DNA of 47,500 nucleotides from assembly GCA_030141605.1 (NCBI GenBank), contig JAQGDQ010000599.1, positions 1-47,500 of the forward strand. Direction: 5' to 3'. A program made the position numbers and the translations under genes. This DNA is from Tubiluchus corallicola. Its lineage: Eukaryota; Priapulida; Priapulimorpha; Priapulimorphida; Tubiluchidae. The notes under the pieces were generated by a model. The model did no database searches, was not told where the DNA came from, and saw only the letters and a program-made list of their open reading frames with translations. Below, in pieces: positions 1 through 9,344 of the stretch (its first letter is position 1; each line of letters begins with the position of its first letter).

Positions 1-707
1 TGTTAAATGGTTTTTCTCTGCTATGTTAAGATATGTCAAGATATGTTAAGTGGTTTTTTTGCTATGTTAAGATATGTCAAGTTATGTTAAGTGGTTTTTC
101 TTTGCTATGTTAAAATATGTCAAGATATGTTAAGTGGTTTTTCTTTGTTATGTTAGGATATGTTAAGTGGTTTTTCTTTGTTACATTAAGATATGTCAAG
201 ATATGTTAAGTGGTTTTTCTTTGCTATGTTAAGATATGTCAAGATATGTTAAGTGGTTTTTCTTTGCTATGTTAAGATAAGTCAAGATATGTTAAGTGGT
301 TTTTCTCTGCTACGTTAAGATATGTCAAGATATGTTAAGTGGTTTTTCTTTGCTACATTAAGATATGTCAAGATATGTTAAGTTATTTCTCTCTGCTATG
401 TTAAGATATGTTAAATGGTTTTTCTCTGCTATGTTAAGATATGTCAAGATATGTTAAGTGGTTTTTTTGCTATGTTAAGATATGTCAAGTTATGTTAAGT
501 GGTTTTTCTTTGCTATGTTAAAATATGTCAAGATATGTTAAGTGGTTTTTCTTTGTTATGTTAGGATATGTTAAGTGGTTTTTCTTTGTTACATTAAGAT
601 ATGTCAAGATATGTTAAGTGGTTTTTCTTTACTATGTTAAGATATGTCAAGATATGTTAAGTGGTTTTTCTTTGCTATGTTAAGATATGTTAAGTGGGTT
701 TTCTTTC
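1..707. repeat. 43-bp minisatellite with 408-bp higher-order period
   Basis: The stretch is built from a 43-bp unit made of the words TGTTAAGATATG, TCAAGATATG and TTAAGTGGTTTTTCTTTGCTA, mixed with shortened units of about 27 bp. The pattern starting at base 1 (TGTTAAATGG, the T7 variant, then the AAAATATG variant, then the TTAGGATATG short unit) restarts in the same order at 409. The array therefore has a second-level period of 408 bp. It probably continues beyond the left window edge. No gene is seen in it. Confidence 0.95.
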
Positions 708-798
708 ACATCCAGTTTCGACTTAGATTCTCAGGTGATAAACAGGTCATCTTATTATGTTTTCATCTTTTGCTATAACACGTATTATCTTTTGCTAG

Positions 799-916
799 AA
801 TATCATCAAAGAGCTATCAAGTATCAAGATGATTTTCAAGAACCACACATTGTTAGACAGGAACACTTGGAAGGCAACTGTGGCAAAAGTCAGGCAGTCC
901 TCGATCTACTGAAGAC
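799..916 (+). CDS. possible internal coding exon, unknown protein
   Basis: A pyrimidine-rich stretch ends in TTTTGCTAG at 798. It is followed by an open 118-bp stretch and a good donor, AC|GTAAGC, at 917. With the first two bases completing a codon, the exon reads YHQRAIKYQDDFQEPHIV and continues to end SQAVLDLLK. It would enter in phase 1 and leave in phase 2. The YHQRAIKYQ start faintly resembles the second helix of a tetratricopeptide repeat, but one short helix is not enough for a family call. It directly follows the minisatellite. No adjoining exon in a matching phase was found nearby, so this could also be a chance open stretch. Confidence 0.33.
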
Positions 917-1157
917 GTAAGCAAAATAAAGAGAAGTTCTAGCTAAAATAAATGTCACGAGGCAAGGGCCTCATACTATGCAACAGTTTTGGCTCTCCAT
1001 GGTCAAGAATCAAAGCTGCTCGTCTAAAGTGTCATCAACATTTTTTGTAAACAAATGGTCAACTTTTCGTAACAAGAAATGAATCCCAATTACGAGGGAG
1101 CCCTTTTAGTTTTCACAGACTCTAGACATTTTGCTAATTCATATTGGACATGACAAA

Positions 1158-1245
1158 GATGTTCACGTATACACTGAGGGCAACAGAGATGTTCACATAT
1201 ACACTGAGGACAACAGAGATGTTCATGTATACACCGAGGGCAACA
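1158..1245. repeat. 30-bp tandem repeat, 3 copies
   Basis: Three near-identical 30-bp units start with GATGTTCAC at 1158, 1188 and 1218. Because 30 is divisible by 3, the minus strand stays open across them (1293 down to 1090) and would give a 10-residue cysteine-rich repeat of the type CCPQCIxEHL. The open frame is most simply a by-product of the repeat. Confidence 0.85.
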
Positions 1246-1677
1246 TATAGATAACAAAGATTCAGATTGACAATCACAACAGAAAACAGCCAACTAGTAC
1301 TTAAAATTCATCTTTACAAAATGTCAACATTTTTAATTTTTTTCATCGATCATCTTCTATTAAAGCCTGCCACACTGTCGTGAATGCTCCATTTTTCAAA
1401 AAATTTAGTCGCGTAATTTGCCCCGATAAGTAACACTTGAAGGTGCAGTTTGCAGCCACAAAATATCCCAAACATTTTTCGTGTTTTTCATAATAACTAC
1501 TGTTCAGAGATAAAGCTATTCACAAACAAATATAATTTAAAAAATGTAGATTGATACATACTCTGAAATATAACTGTCGTGCGACTGCTGTAAAGTTCCA
1601 ACTTTCAAAAATTCACTTCGACAATAAAACTTGAAATGAATATTCGTCTATGGCATTTGGAAACCTTTTGCAAGCAT

Positions 1678-1727
1678 ATAGACATAAACATAGACATAGA
1701 CATTCACATAGACATAGACATAGAACA
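1678..1727. repeat. (ACATAG)n microsatellite
   Basis: About eight imperfect 6-bp ACATAG units are present. Confidence 0.85.
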
Positions 1728-1894
1728 TTTTTCTCCAATACAGTTTTACAGCAAAAGTTTGTTAAATGTTGAATAATTGTGACTAGGTGACGTTATAGTC
1801 TTTTCGCTATCCTTCTCTAGTTCTACATCTATCTATTCATTTAACCATTCTTCAAAACTTATTAGCGATTCTTTTATTAATCACGTTTTATTAT

Positions 1895-2240
1895 AGTACT
1901 ATAAAGAGATAAATAAATTAAAATTGAATTGAATTGTAATCATGAAGCAGGGTAGGGAGGGACCATCAAGTCATTTAGTCTCCTGCCCTTTCTTATAGAT
2001 AGATAGGTATATTAAAAATAAATGGTGATGCTGCAAATAACAAAACTAAATAAGTACAAATTAGTACAATAAGTACAGAAAAACAATAGTACAAATTATC
2101 AAAACAAAAACTAAAAACAAAAAATAATAACGTTAAATACATAAGTCTAAACAAAACCATTTTGGGGACAACAAAAGGTTTGTAAGTAACGTAATAAAAA
2201 TAATAACTAGAACTTGCGAAATATTCTTGGTAATGTATCA
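1895..2240. mobile_element. possible non-LTR retroposon 3' tail region
   Basis: A run of AGATAAATAAATTAAAATTG followed by repeated AATTG words resembles the simple 3' tails of CR1/L2-like non-LTR elements in invertebrates. It is followed by a GC-richer block (GGTAGGGAGGGACC at about 1951) and a short GATAGATAG tract, then A-rich sequence to 2240. No reverse transcriptase frame is visible and the orientation is not settled. Similarity is judged by pattern only. Confidence 0.3.
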
Positions 2241-3374
2241 GCAAGAGACAAGAATTTCATTTATTTTGTACGTGGTGAGCACTAGTTTTGTTTTCGTATT
2301 TAAATATTTCTATAACTTGAAATATAAGTCCAGAAAGTGATGGTAACTGACGCTAGACTAATGAAAATTTTAATCATGTTGCCCTGTGTGTAAAACTAAT
2401 TAACAGTAAATTATTAATGCAAAAATTCTTGGGACTACCTAGTCTGACTACTAAGAAAACAATGACTAGAGAAAAAATAACAACATGCTAGCTGACAATT
2501 GTGCAAATTTTAATTAATATTATGGAATCATCTTATTCTACTATTAGGAAAATTAAGTTTGCTGCTGAAAGAACAAGCATATGATTAATAGCTAGCGGCT
2601 TAATCAAGCTGTTGTTTCGTTCTGTAGGAATGACCAAATTCCTCAAGTTAAATCATTGGAGTCAAGTAAGATCCTCATTAAGACTCGACAATCAGCACAT
2701 TTAAATAAACGAAACAGGATACAAAAGCACATTTAACACTGCAAGTATGCTGAAGCATTCATGAGAAATTGTAACAAAAGTGTGTAATTAGATATGCAGG
2801 TGTTTATTACAAAAAACGCTAGGCAGAATTGTTAGAAACTCAGTGTAACAACAGGTGAAACAACAGTGACTCTTCAACTGCCTATTAAATTCTGAACATT
2901 CCTAATAAATGTAACAAAAATAATTTTGTACAGTAGTCAAGATTTCGGCAGATGGAAATTAACATTGGAAATGATGGAATCTTACTGCCAAATTTATGTG
3001 AAAATACAATCAACTACCTTTAGATCAGCAAAAATACAAAACACACTGACCAACCAATAAATAAAGGTCCCAGTTAAGCACACGACAAATCAGTAAAGCG
3101 CGCAAACCCCCAACGAACCAGGAAAACCCACAACCATCCAGCTAACCTGTTTACAATCAGTCAAGGGCAATATCAAAGTCAAAATGAAGGCCAGCTAATG
3201 GACTGTTTAAATCTTTTTATAAATCAAATCATCTTTAGAGCTCAAACTTCGATAAACTTCAAAACATAAAATGCAGTAAATATACGAACAGGGCAAATCT
3301 GCAGTAGCCAGGCACGAGGGTCACAGTCAAGATATGCAAATCAGATGAGCGAATTTGCCCCGAAAATTACCTAC
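2241..3374. other. AT-rich sequence without recognised gene
   Basis: This stretch lies downstream (minus sense) of the exon at 3375-3480, so it is probably its first intron. I saw no convincing second exon, no tandem repeat and no RNA gene in it. An octamer-like ATGCAAAT lies near 3334. Confidence 0.4.
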
Positions 3375-3480
3375 CGTCCTCATCATCTTTCAGCTTTGCC
3401 CTCTCTCCATCGGCAGACTCCGTATTGCCATAAACCCTTTTATAGTATTCATCCAGCAAACGTAACCTCAGCTTTTCCAT
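3375..3480 (-). CDS. first coding exon of a minus-strand gene, unknown protein
   Basis: Reading leftwards, the first in-frame ATG (3480-3478) follows an in-frame stop about 13 codons upstream. The frame stays open for 35 codons to a donor. It begins MEKLRLRLLDEYYKRVYG and ends with an acidic and charged stretch, KLKDDED. Two overlapping donors fit: ACG|GTAGGT at 3374 (phase 1) or TAG|GTAATT at 3370 (phase 2). The amphipathic charged start (LRLRLLDEYYKRVY) and the even codon use look like real protein rather than noise. No known family was recognised. The gene runs left, and its next exon was not located in the window. The sequence to the right carries a probable promoter. Confidence 0.58.
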
Positions 3481-3640
3481 TTCACCGAGAAAAATTGTGC
3501 ACGCCTTCCATTTCGTTCACTATTTCTTAATTAAAGTTTCATTGTTGCAAGCAGAACGTTCCAAACAACAGCGTCAGAACGAAGAGCCGAACGCGGGGAC
3601 CTACCACTTCCTTAATTTTCACTTATAGAACGGCAGCTGT
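3481..3640 (-). promoter_or_regulatory. probable 5' UTR and promoter of the 3480 gene
   Basis: This region is richer in CpG than its surroundings (CGCGGGG, AACGAAGAGCCGAACG). It has an ETS-type AGGAAGTGGT on the minus strand at about 3603-3612. It lies directly upstream of the minus-strand ATG. A short upstream frame (ATG-AAA-CTT-stop) precedes the main start. No clear TATA box was seen. Confidence 0.4.
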
Positions 3641-4417
3641 AGCCCTGCCACGCTTCAAACCTAGTGGTTATTTATACAGGGTATAATTTCCCAAGGAAGC
3701 AAACTATACAAAAATTCTACAGCACACGCAGTAGACTAGCAACCATACTTTAAGCGACAATCGAAGTTCCGTCTTGATAAACCAATTTTCAGCGTAGCTG
3801 TTTACGAGCTAATACTTTTTATAACTAATTTTTTGTAAGAGCTGTAGCTTATATTGTGTAGTTCAGATTGGAATAGTACTCACATGAGCTAAGTAAATAC
3901 TTATCATCTCCTCCCATTCCTAACACGCAACGCAGTTATTCTCTGGAAATACCTCGAATGCTCACAATTTTTACCTCTATTATTGCAGTTTACGTGCCTA
4001 AAATACCTGCACAGGTAGGCTGTATTTTACAGCTGCGGGAAAATTTAATATAGTACGCTCCATAAACCCAACGCGTTCAGGGTTTTTGAAAGGAAGCCAG
4101 TTTCGTTCCAAGATAGGAAATTTAAACTAAGATCTGTTCTTCCGTCGTCATATATTTTCGCTTGACAATTTTACTATATAGTAGAGAACAATCTTAATGT
4201 TCCGTAACATTTTTGCTTGAGCAAAGATTTCAGAGCTGTTTTGGATTACCCGAGAGGCACTAAAAATCTAACCTGGGCCACCCTCTTCAAAATATCAGCA
4301 ATTTTTGTACGGGGTAAAAGGGGTCAGTGGGGCGGAATTTCAGAAATGCATAAACTCTAAATAAAAAATTTATAATTTGACCAATCTTTGACTTTTTGTT
4401 AGGTTACGATGACTGAA

Positions 4418-4872
4418 AATTTGATAAGGTCAATGCACTTAACATCAATGGTCAAATTTAACCATAATGTTAGTAGTAGAGTCAATTTGCAAAGTTGTCT
4501 ACAAAAAAAGTGCAAGAAAAAGTGTTTTATGGTGTTTTTTTGTAGTATTTGTCCCACTGAATAACAAACTAAAATAAGCCCAAATTTGAGCAACAGTGGG
4601 GGTCTAATTATGATGTCAAAAATGGCTGCCATTTATCCAAAAAGAATGGATCTTTAGTCTAACACAATAGTGAAAGACAAATGCGCATTTTCGATTAAAA
4701 AGGAATAAACATTGCACACTGCTGAAACCCATTGGGTTGATTAATTTTGACATGGAGAAAATGGAAAATGATCCAATGTGGCCGCAATGTTCAAGATAAT
4801 AATAGTAGTCTAATAATTACCAGTCTGTACTATAACTTGTTATATAAGCTCCATAATTTTACAAATGATACG
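4418..4872. repeat. left copy of a 455-bp direct duplication
   Basis: Bases 4418-4872 recur at 5497-5951 with a constant offset of 1079 and one clear mismatch (A against G near 4798). The homology stops sharply on both sides: 4417 differs from 5496 and 4873 differs from 5952. The two copies flank a 624-bp insert. The segment holds a 70-codon open stretch on the minus strand beginning MAAIFDIIIRPP, which I take to be non-coding. Confidence 0.95.
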
Positions 4873-5496
4873 TCAGTTTCCTTTACCACGGATGACATCC
4901 GTCTTATCCGATATCCGGGCTAACGGGGTCCAGTTTAACGAGTGTAATTTGGAAAAAATCATTCTTTCGATGCTCAATTTTATTATACAGGAATCGTTTG
5001 ATCAGTTTCATTTGAGCTTGTATTTTTGTAACAGTTACAAGATAAAATCTATCTGAAGCATCATGTCGTCAAACGTAACAGCTGAAGTTCGACTGTACAG
5101 CTGTGCTTTTGCAGAATGGCATTTTATACTGAATGCAGAAACACCGGTTCTCGTCTGATCACCGAAGTTAAGCAACGGATGGGTGATACTTGGATGGGTG
5201 ACCGCCTAGGAACACCAGGTGCTGTAGGCTTCCGGGATGCCCACACTGTATCTCGACACAAGGCAGTGGAGCTGCACAAGCAGCCAACAGCTAGAGGGCG
5301 CAGGAGTTCAAGTGACCCAACAGCCATGTGTAGAGGAGTAAACTTTCCAAATCAGGAGTGGAGCCCCGAAGGCGGACCAGTGCAGCATGCTCACTGACTC
5401 CGGCAGCTCCTGCAGCCAACCTGGTGCCAAACGTATCGCTCCGCTTTCCTTTGGACTACACCAGGGAGGAAGAGAGGAGGTTCCTGTTGTCTGAGC
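4873..5496 (+). mobile_element. inserted copy of a MITE/5S-SINE segment
   Basis: The 624-bp insert between the two 455-bp repeats matches 7957-8580 at a constant offset of 3084, with about five differences by eye (near 5154, 5221, 5300, 5402 and 5494). It carries the right half of a pogo-like MITE, a linker, and most of a 5S-rRNA-derived SINE. Both ends are cut in the middle of elements present in longer form at 7682-8660. It therefore did not arrive by ordinary transposition of either element. Confidence 0.85.
5118..5232 (+). mobile_element. 5S rRNA-derived SINE head, copy 1
   Basis: The segment aligns by eye with the 3' two thirds of animal 5S rRNA: CACCGGTTCTCGTC, then GATCACCGAAGTTAAGCAAC, then ACTTGGATGGGTGACCGCC and GGTGCTGTAGGCTT. 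The box A, intermediate and box C segments of the internal Pol III promoter are recognisable. There is a short deletion between the box A region and ACTTGG. The 5' third is poorly matched. A long non-rRNA body follows, so this is a 5S-derived SINE (SINE3-like organisation) and not a functional 5S gene. Confidence 0.82.
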
Positions 5497-5951
5497 AATT
5501 TGATAAGGTCAATGCACTTAACATCAATGGTCAAATTTAACCATAATGTTAGTAGTAGAGTCAATTTGCAAAGTTGTCTACAAAAAAAGTGCAAGAAAAA
5601 GTGTTTTATGGTGTTTTTTTGTAGTATTTGTCCCACTGAATAACAAACTAAAATAAGCCCAAATTTGAGCAACAGTGGGGGTCTAATTATGATGTCAAAA
5701 ATGGCTGCCATTTATCCAAAAAGAATGGATCTTTAGTCTAACACAATAGTGAAAGACAAATGCGCATTTTCGATTAAAAAGGAATAAACATTGCACACTG
5801 CTGAAACCCATTGGGTTGATTAATTTTGACATGGAGAAAATGGAAAATGATCCAATGTGGCCGCAATGTTCAAGATGATAATAGTAGTCTAATAATTACC
5901 AGTCTGTACTATAACTTGTTATATAAGCTCCATAATTTTACAAATGATACG
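5497..5951. repeat. right copy of the 455-bp direct duplication
   Basis: Near-identical to 4418-4872, in the same orientation. It follows directly on the SINE fragment at the word TGAGCAATTTGATAAGG and ends at GATACG. The sequence right of it (5952 on) is presumably the original flank of the undivided locus. Confidence 0.95.
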
Positions 5952-6459
5952 CAGTGGTGACAGCATTGGCAGCAACAAAGAGAACGAGGCCAAAATACTT
6001 CTAAGAGCCCATCCTGGAACTTCAGCCTTATCCCACCTGTTCCACAGCTACTGGCCACTTCACCTTTCACTCAGAACCACTGTTGGGTAAGGCAGTTCTG
6101 AGGAATCCAGGTAATAACATCACAGGTAGAAAATCACAGAAAAAAATCACGGGGAAAAGTCACACCAAACCCAAAGATTCCTTATGATATAGGTCCCCTC
6201 CCATTAGCACCTCAGCAAACTGTACTCCCACTCCCCCAGCGCAGCAGTCTTTCAAGTCCACTGAATCAGCGGTTAGTCCATTAAAACTATTGGTCCTTCA
6301 AGCCCATTAGTATTTAAATTTTTCATCAACAAACTTATATGATTTTATAAACTTGAAAATTTGTACTCCCACGATGACCATTAGATGCAGCCATTTTGAA
6401 ATTAGGTTGTTTGAAACAAGTTTAGCTAACATTGAGCAACGTTTGGAAGCTTTTGTAGA
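5952..6459. other. non-repetitive stretch without assigned gene
   Basis: One frame on the plus strand is open from about 5965 to 6090 and ends at TGG|GTAAGG. It lacks a convincing acceptor and its composition is not protein-like, so it is not called as an exon. Nothing else was recognised. Confidence 0.3.
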
Positions 6460-6952
6460 ACACACGTCACTAACTAAGTAAAATTTCAAATTACTGTATC
6501 TGGTCAATAAGATTAAAAATACGTTGTTGGTTAGTGAGTGGTGCACCCTAGAGGGTGAGTCAGCGACATTTTAACAATAATTGGTGAAAACATTTTAAAT
6601 AATTCATAATTTTCTTTTCTAGTTAATTAAGATTTTCCAGTAGGTAAGCGAAATGCTAAGTAATATAGATTTGCACGGAAAGTTTTTTGAGACATAATTT
6701 AACATTTCCTTTGAATTTGAAAACATAATCTGAGCATTTACACAGTGAACACTTCACTAACTAAGCAAAAAAGTATAAATAATTGTATCTTGTCAATAAG
6801 ATTAAAAATACATTTTTTGATGAGTCAGTGGTGAACATCAGGAAGGCGGAGTCAATGACATTTTACTATTTGGCGCAAATTTAAAATGGGCCAATAATTT
6901 TCTTTTCTGGTTTCATAAGTCCTTCAAGAAAGTAAGAGTAATGCTTAGTAAA
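6460..6952. repeat. old diverged tandem duplication, about 290-bp period
   Basis: The words CACTAACTAAG, GTCAATAAGATTAAAAATAC, GTCA-GACATTTTA and AATTTTCTTTTCTGG occur in the same order in about 6460-6664 and about 6745-6952, with many substitutions and indels between them. The two copies are ancient compared with the 455-bp pair just upstream. Confidence 0.75.
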
Positions 6953-7681
6953 ACTGCCTTTTCTTCCCCTTTAAAGGGAAAGGTAGAGAAAAGGGGCAAA
7001 AGTTCACCAAAGTGATTAATTCCCTGGTGACTGCCAATTGAGAGTGTGATGTATGTAACTACTTTTTTGTGGTATTATCCTTTAATCTGCAAATTAAGAA
7101 AAGCATACGTAAAGTTTGAGCAAACTAAGTTGAAAATGGTGTAGCAAGAAATGCTCAAATGCAAAATACGTAGCTGATTAAATAGTACAAATGTAACCTA
7201 AAGTATTATAGCACGTTTTCTGATGTGTGAATGCAAATTTAGAAGTTCAAAAAAGGAGTGGTGTAATTTTCTTAATTATTTACATCATAGCAGCATATAG
7301 TTGGCTCAAAGATGAAATACATGTGGCACTAAGACAAGAAAAAATACAAATATTTGGCAAACACAATAACAAAAATTGGCGCCTCAATTCACACATTAAG
7401 CTTTGCCACGTCAGTGCTATGCTCACACCTTTTACCTGCCTTATACTACTGCCACCTGGTGCTTGAAATTCAGAAAAAATCCTCACAATGTATGCACCTT
7501 GAGCATGTAATGAACGTTGAAATGACCTAGAAGGTCAGCAGCCAACTATTAACAACTATGTATCATTTAATAAATCTAAAGATTTCACAATAAATAATTA
7601 CAATCCTGATCCTTTTTTCCTCCCACCAAAATATATAAAAAGTTAAATAAAATAGTAAAATGTTCTGATTTTTCTCTATTA
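6953..7681. other. AT-rich stretch, no gene recognised
   Basis: No exon with both splice sites, no RNA gene and no tandem repeat was seen. The open stretch at 7227-7466 is short and its composition is not protein-like. This is probably an intron of the minus-strand gene whose exon lies at 9161-9344. Confidence 0.35.
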
Positions 7682-8035
7682 CAGTCAACCCTCGTTAAGC
7701 CGGACTAATTGGGGGGGGGGGGGGTCCGGTTTAGCCGATTGTCCGATTTATCCGATATGCCTATATGTGGTCTATATTATACAGGAATAATCACCTTAAT
7801 AAGGCCTATATATATATATATACATTGCACTATATACTGTGCACTATATACTATACTGTATATTACTTTAAAATAGTTAACCTGTGAGGATAAAGAAATT
7901 ATTATACAGTTGGTAGGCCGTGTTGTGTTTAGCGCTCCGGCTCGGATGGAAATCGGTCAGTTTCCTTTACCACGGATGACATCCGTCTTATCCGATATCC
8001 GGGCTAACGGGGTCCAGTTTAACGAGTGTAATTTG
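7682..8035 (+). mobile_element. pogo/Tigger-like MITE
   Basis: The left end, CAGTCAACCCTCGTTAAGCC, is preceded by TA (7680-7681) as expected for the Tc1/mariner-pogo superfamily. The right end, GTCCAGTTTAACGAGTGTAA at 8012, is the inverse of the left end with several changes. Sub-terminal CCGATTTATCCGATAT on the left answers TTATCCGATATCCGGGC on the right, giving a foldback structure of about 350 bp with no transposase frame. A run of 14 G at 7711-7724 and a (TA)n tract near 7807 lie inside. The terminal bases of the right end are decayed. Confidence 0.65.
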
Positions 8036-8199
8036 GAAAAAATCATTCTTTCGATGCTCAATTTTATTATACAGGAATCGTTTGATCAGTTTCATTTGAG
8101 CTTGTATTTTTGTAACAGTTACAAGATAAAATCTATCTGAAGCATCATGTCGTCAAACGTAACAGCTGAAGTTCGACTGTACAGCTGTGCTTTTGCAGA

Positions 8200-8660
8200 A
8201 TGGCATTTTATACTGAATGCAGAAACACCGGTTCTCGTCTCATCACCGAAGTTAAGCAACGGATGGGTGATACTTGGATGGGTGACCGCCTAGGAACACC
8301 AGGCGCTGTAGGCTTCCGGGATGCCCACACTGTATCTCGACACAAGGCAGTGGAGCTGCACAAGCAGCCAACAGCTAGAGGGCACAGGAGTTCAAGTGAC
8401 CCAACAGCCATGTGTAGAGGAGTAAACTTTCCAAATCAGGAGTGGAGCCCCGAAGGCGGACCAGTGCAGCATGCTCACTGACTCCAGCAGCTCCTGCAGC
8501 CAACCTGGTGCCAAACGTATCGCTCCGCTTTCCTTTGGACTACACCAGGGAGGAAGAGAGGAGGTTCCTGTTGTCTGGGCAACTCAGGATCTCCATACAC
8601 CTTGCCCAGGCGTGCGCCCTGGAGACGTTCAAGGATCACACTACTCAGCCACAGTCGACG
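8200..8660 (+). mobile_element. 5S rRNA-derived SINE, longer copy
   Basis: The head (about 8202-8316) is the same 5S-like Pol III promoter region as at 5118-5232. The body that follows contains GAGCCCCGAAGGCGGACCAG, CGCTCCGCTTTCCTTTGGAC and TACACCAGGGAGGAAGAGAG, then CAACTCAGGATCTCC and CTTGCCCAGGCGTGCGCC. The GC-rich, well-preserved middle is the kind of block expected of a conserved central SINE domain (Nin-DC type is my guess, unverified). The 3' end is not sharply defined. No poly-A tail is obvious before 8770. Confidence 0.7.
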
Positions 8661-8769
8661 CTGCAGCTCCATCAATGTGATCAATAACTGACTCTGTTGG
8701 CGTACACTCCATTGTCTTCCGAGACAGAAGCATGCCAAGAACAACAAAGAACAATATATCCAGTAGCAA

Positions 8770-8834
8770 ACCGACAAAAAAACGCTGACCAGATTATAGT
8801 TCTTGGAAAACCGCGAATGTGTGAAGGTTGACTA
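8770..8834 (-). mobile_element. possible second pogo-like terminus
   Basis: On the minus strand this reads TAGTCAACCTTCACACATTC then GCGGTTTTCCAAG. That resembles a pogo/Tigger terminal sequence and shares GTCAACC(C/T)TC with the MITE end at 7682, in opposite orientation. Either 7682-8834 is one 1.15-kb composite element holding the SINE, or this is an unrelated solo end. Confidence 0.4.
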
Positions 8835-9160
8835 AAATGGAATATTGATTACCTTACCATATAAAACTAAAAATATTTTACCACCAACAATACTACATTT
8901 AATCAAACAAAGCTTGTCACACATTACATTTAGACCAACTAGCTATCAACCGCTTTAGCTATCAGTATGATATTCATAGTTAATTAATTATGGCAGTCAT
9001 GGATAATAAGCTAAGCTACTATAGACTGGATATCCCAAATAGGCAAATTTGCCACTGCTGATTGAATAAATGTTTTTTAATGTTTTAATTTTTAACATAT
9101 TTTCATATTATCCTAAAGACCCATAAGTTTTCATTTGTATCTAAGAACTAGGATACTTAC

Positions 9161-9344
9161 TATATAAGTTTAGGTCATCATCAGAGTCTGACTGCTCAAG
9201 GTCTCCCATATTGTCAGGTTGAAATCCCACTTCCAATTCATCTTGATGCTGTTCCGCGGCAAGTCGAAGTTGAGGTTCCCATCGACGATGACTTGCCCGA
9301 TCTTCCATGGCAGTCATTTTTGAGGGTGCCCACTACACAGCGTC
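9161..9344 (-). CDS. second exon with start codon of a minus-strand gene
   Basis: Both splice sites are good: acceptor TTTGCTATTTGCAG|GACG (boundary 9345/9344) and donor TATA|GTAAGTATCC (9160). The exon is 184 bp. The coding part starts at ATG 9317-9315, after an in-frame TAG nine codons upstream, so the first 27 bases are 5' UTR. The coding part is 52 codons plus one base (phase 1). It begins MTAMEDRASHRRWEPQLRL and ends in an acidic serine-aspartate run, EQSDSDDDLNLY, which looks like a disordered, possibly CK2-phosphorylated N-terminus. No family was recognised. Exon 1 should lie to the right; the CpG-bearing stretch near 11.5 kb is a candidate. Downstream exons must lie left of 9161, across the MITE and SINE region. 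Confidence 0.62.

Noticed and set aside
687-920. 77-codon ATG-started frame running out of the minisatellite
   Set aside because: The ATG lies inside the repeat and the part before 799 is not protein-like. Only the 799-916 part has splice support.
4399-4632. Hydrophobic 77-codon minus-strand frame beginning MAAIFDIIIRPP
   Set aside because: It is carried by both copies of the 455-bp duplication but has no start context, splice site or known similarity.
5116-5397. 93-codon frames over the 5S-derived SINE (both copies, both strands)
   Set aside because: The DNA is explained by 5S rRNA similarity and SINE structure. Open frames in GC-rich SINE bodies are expected.
4418-5951. The 455-bp repeats as LTRs of a small retrotransposon
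   Set aside because: The repeats do not begin with TG or end with CA, no primer-binding or polypurine site is evident, and the interior is a truncated copy of a neighbouring MITE/SINE region.
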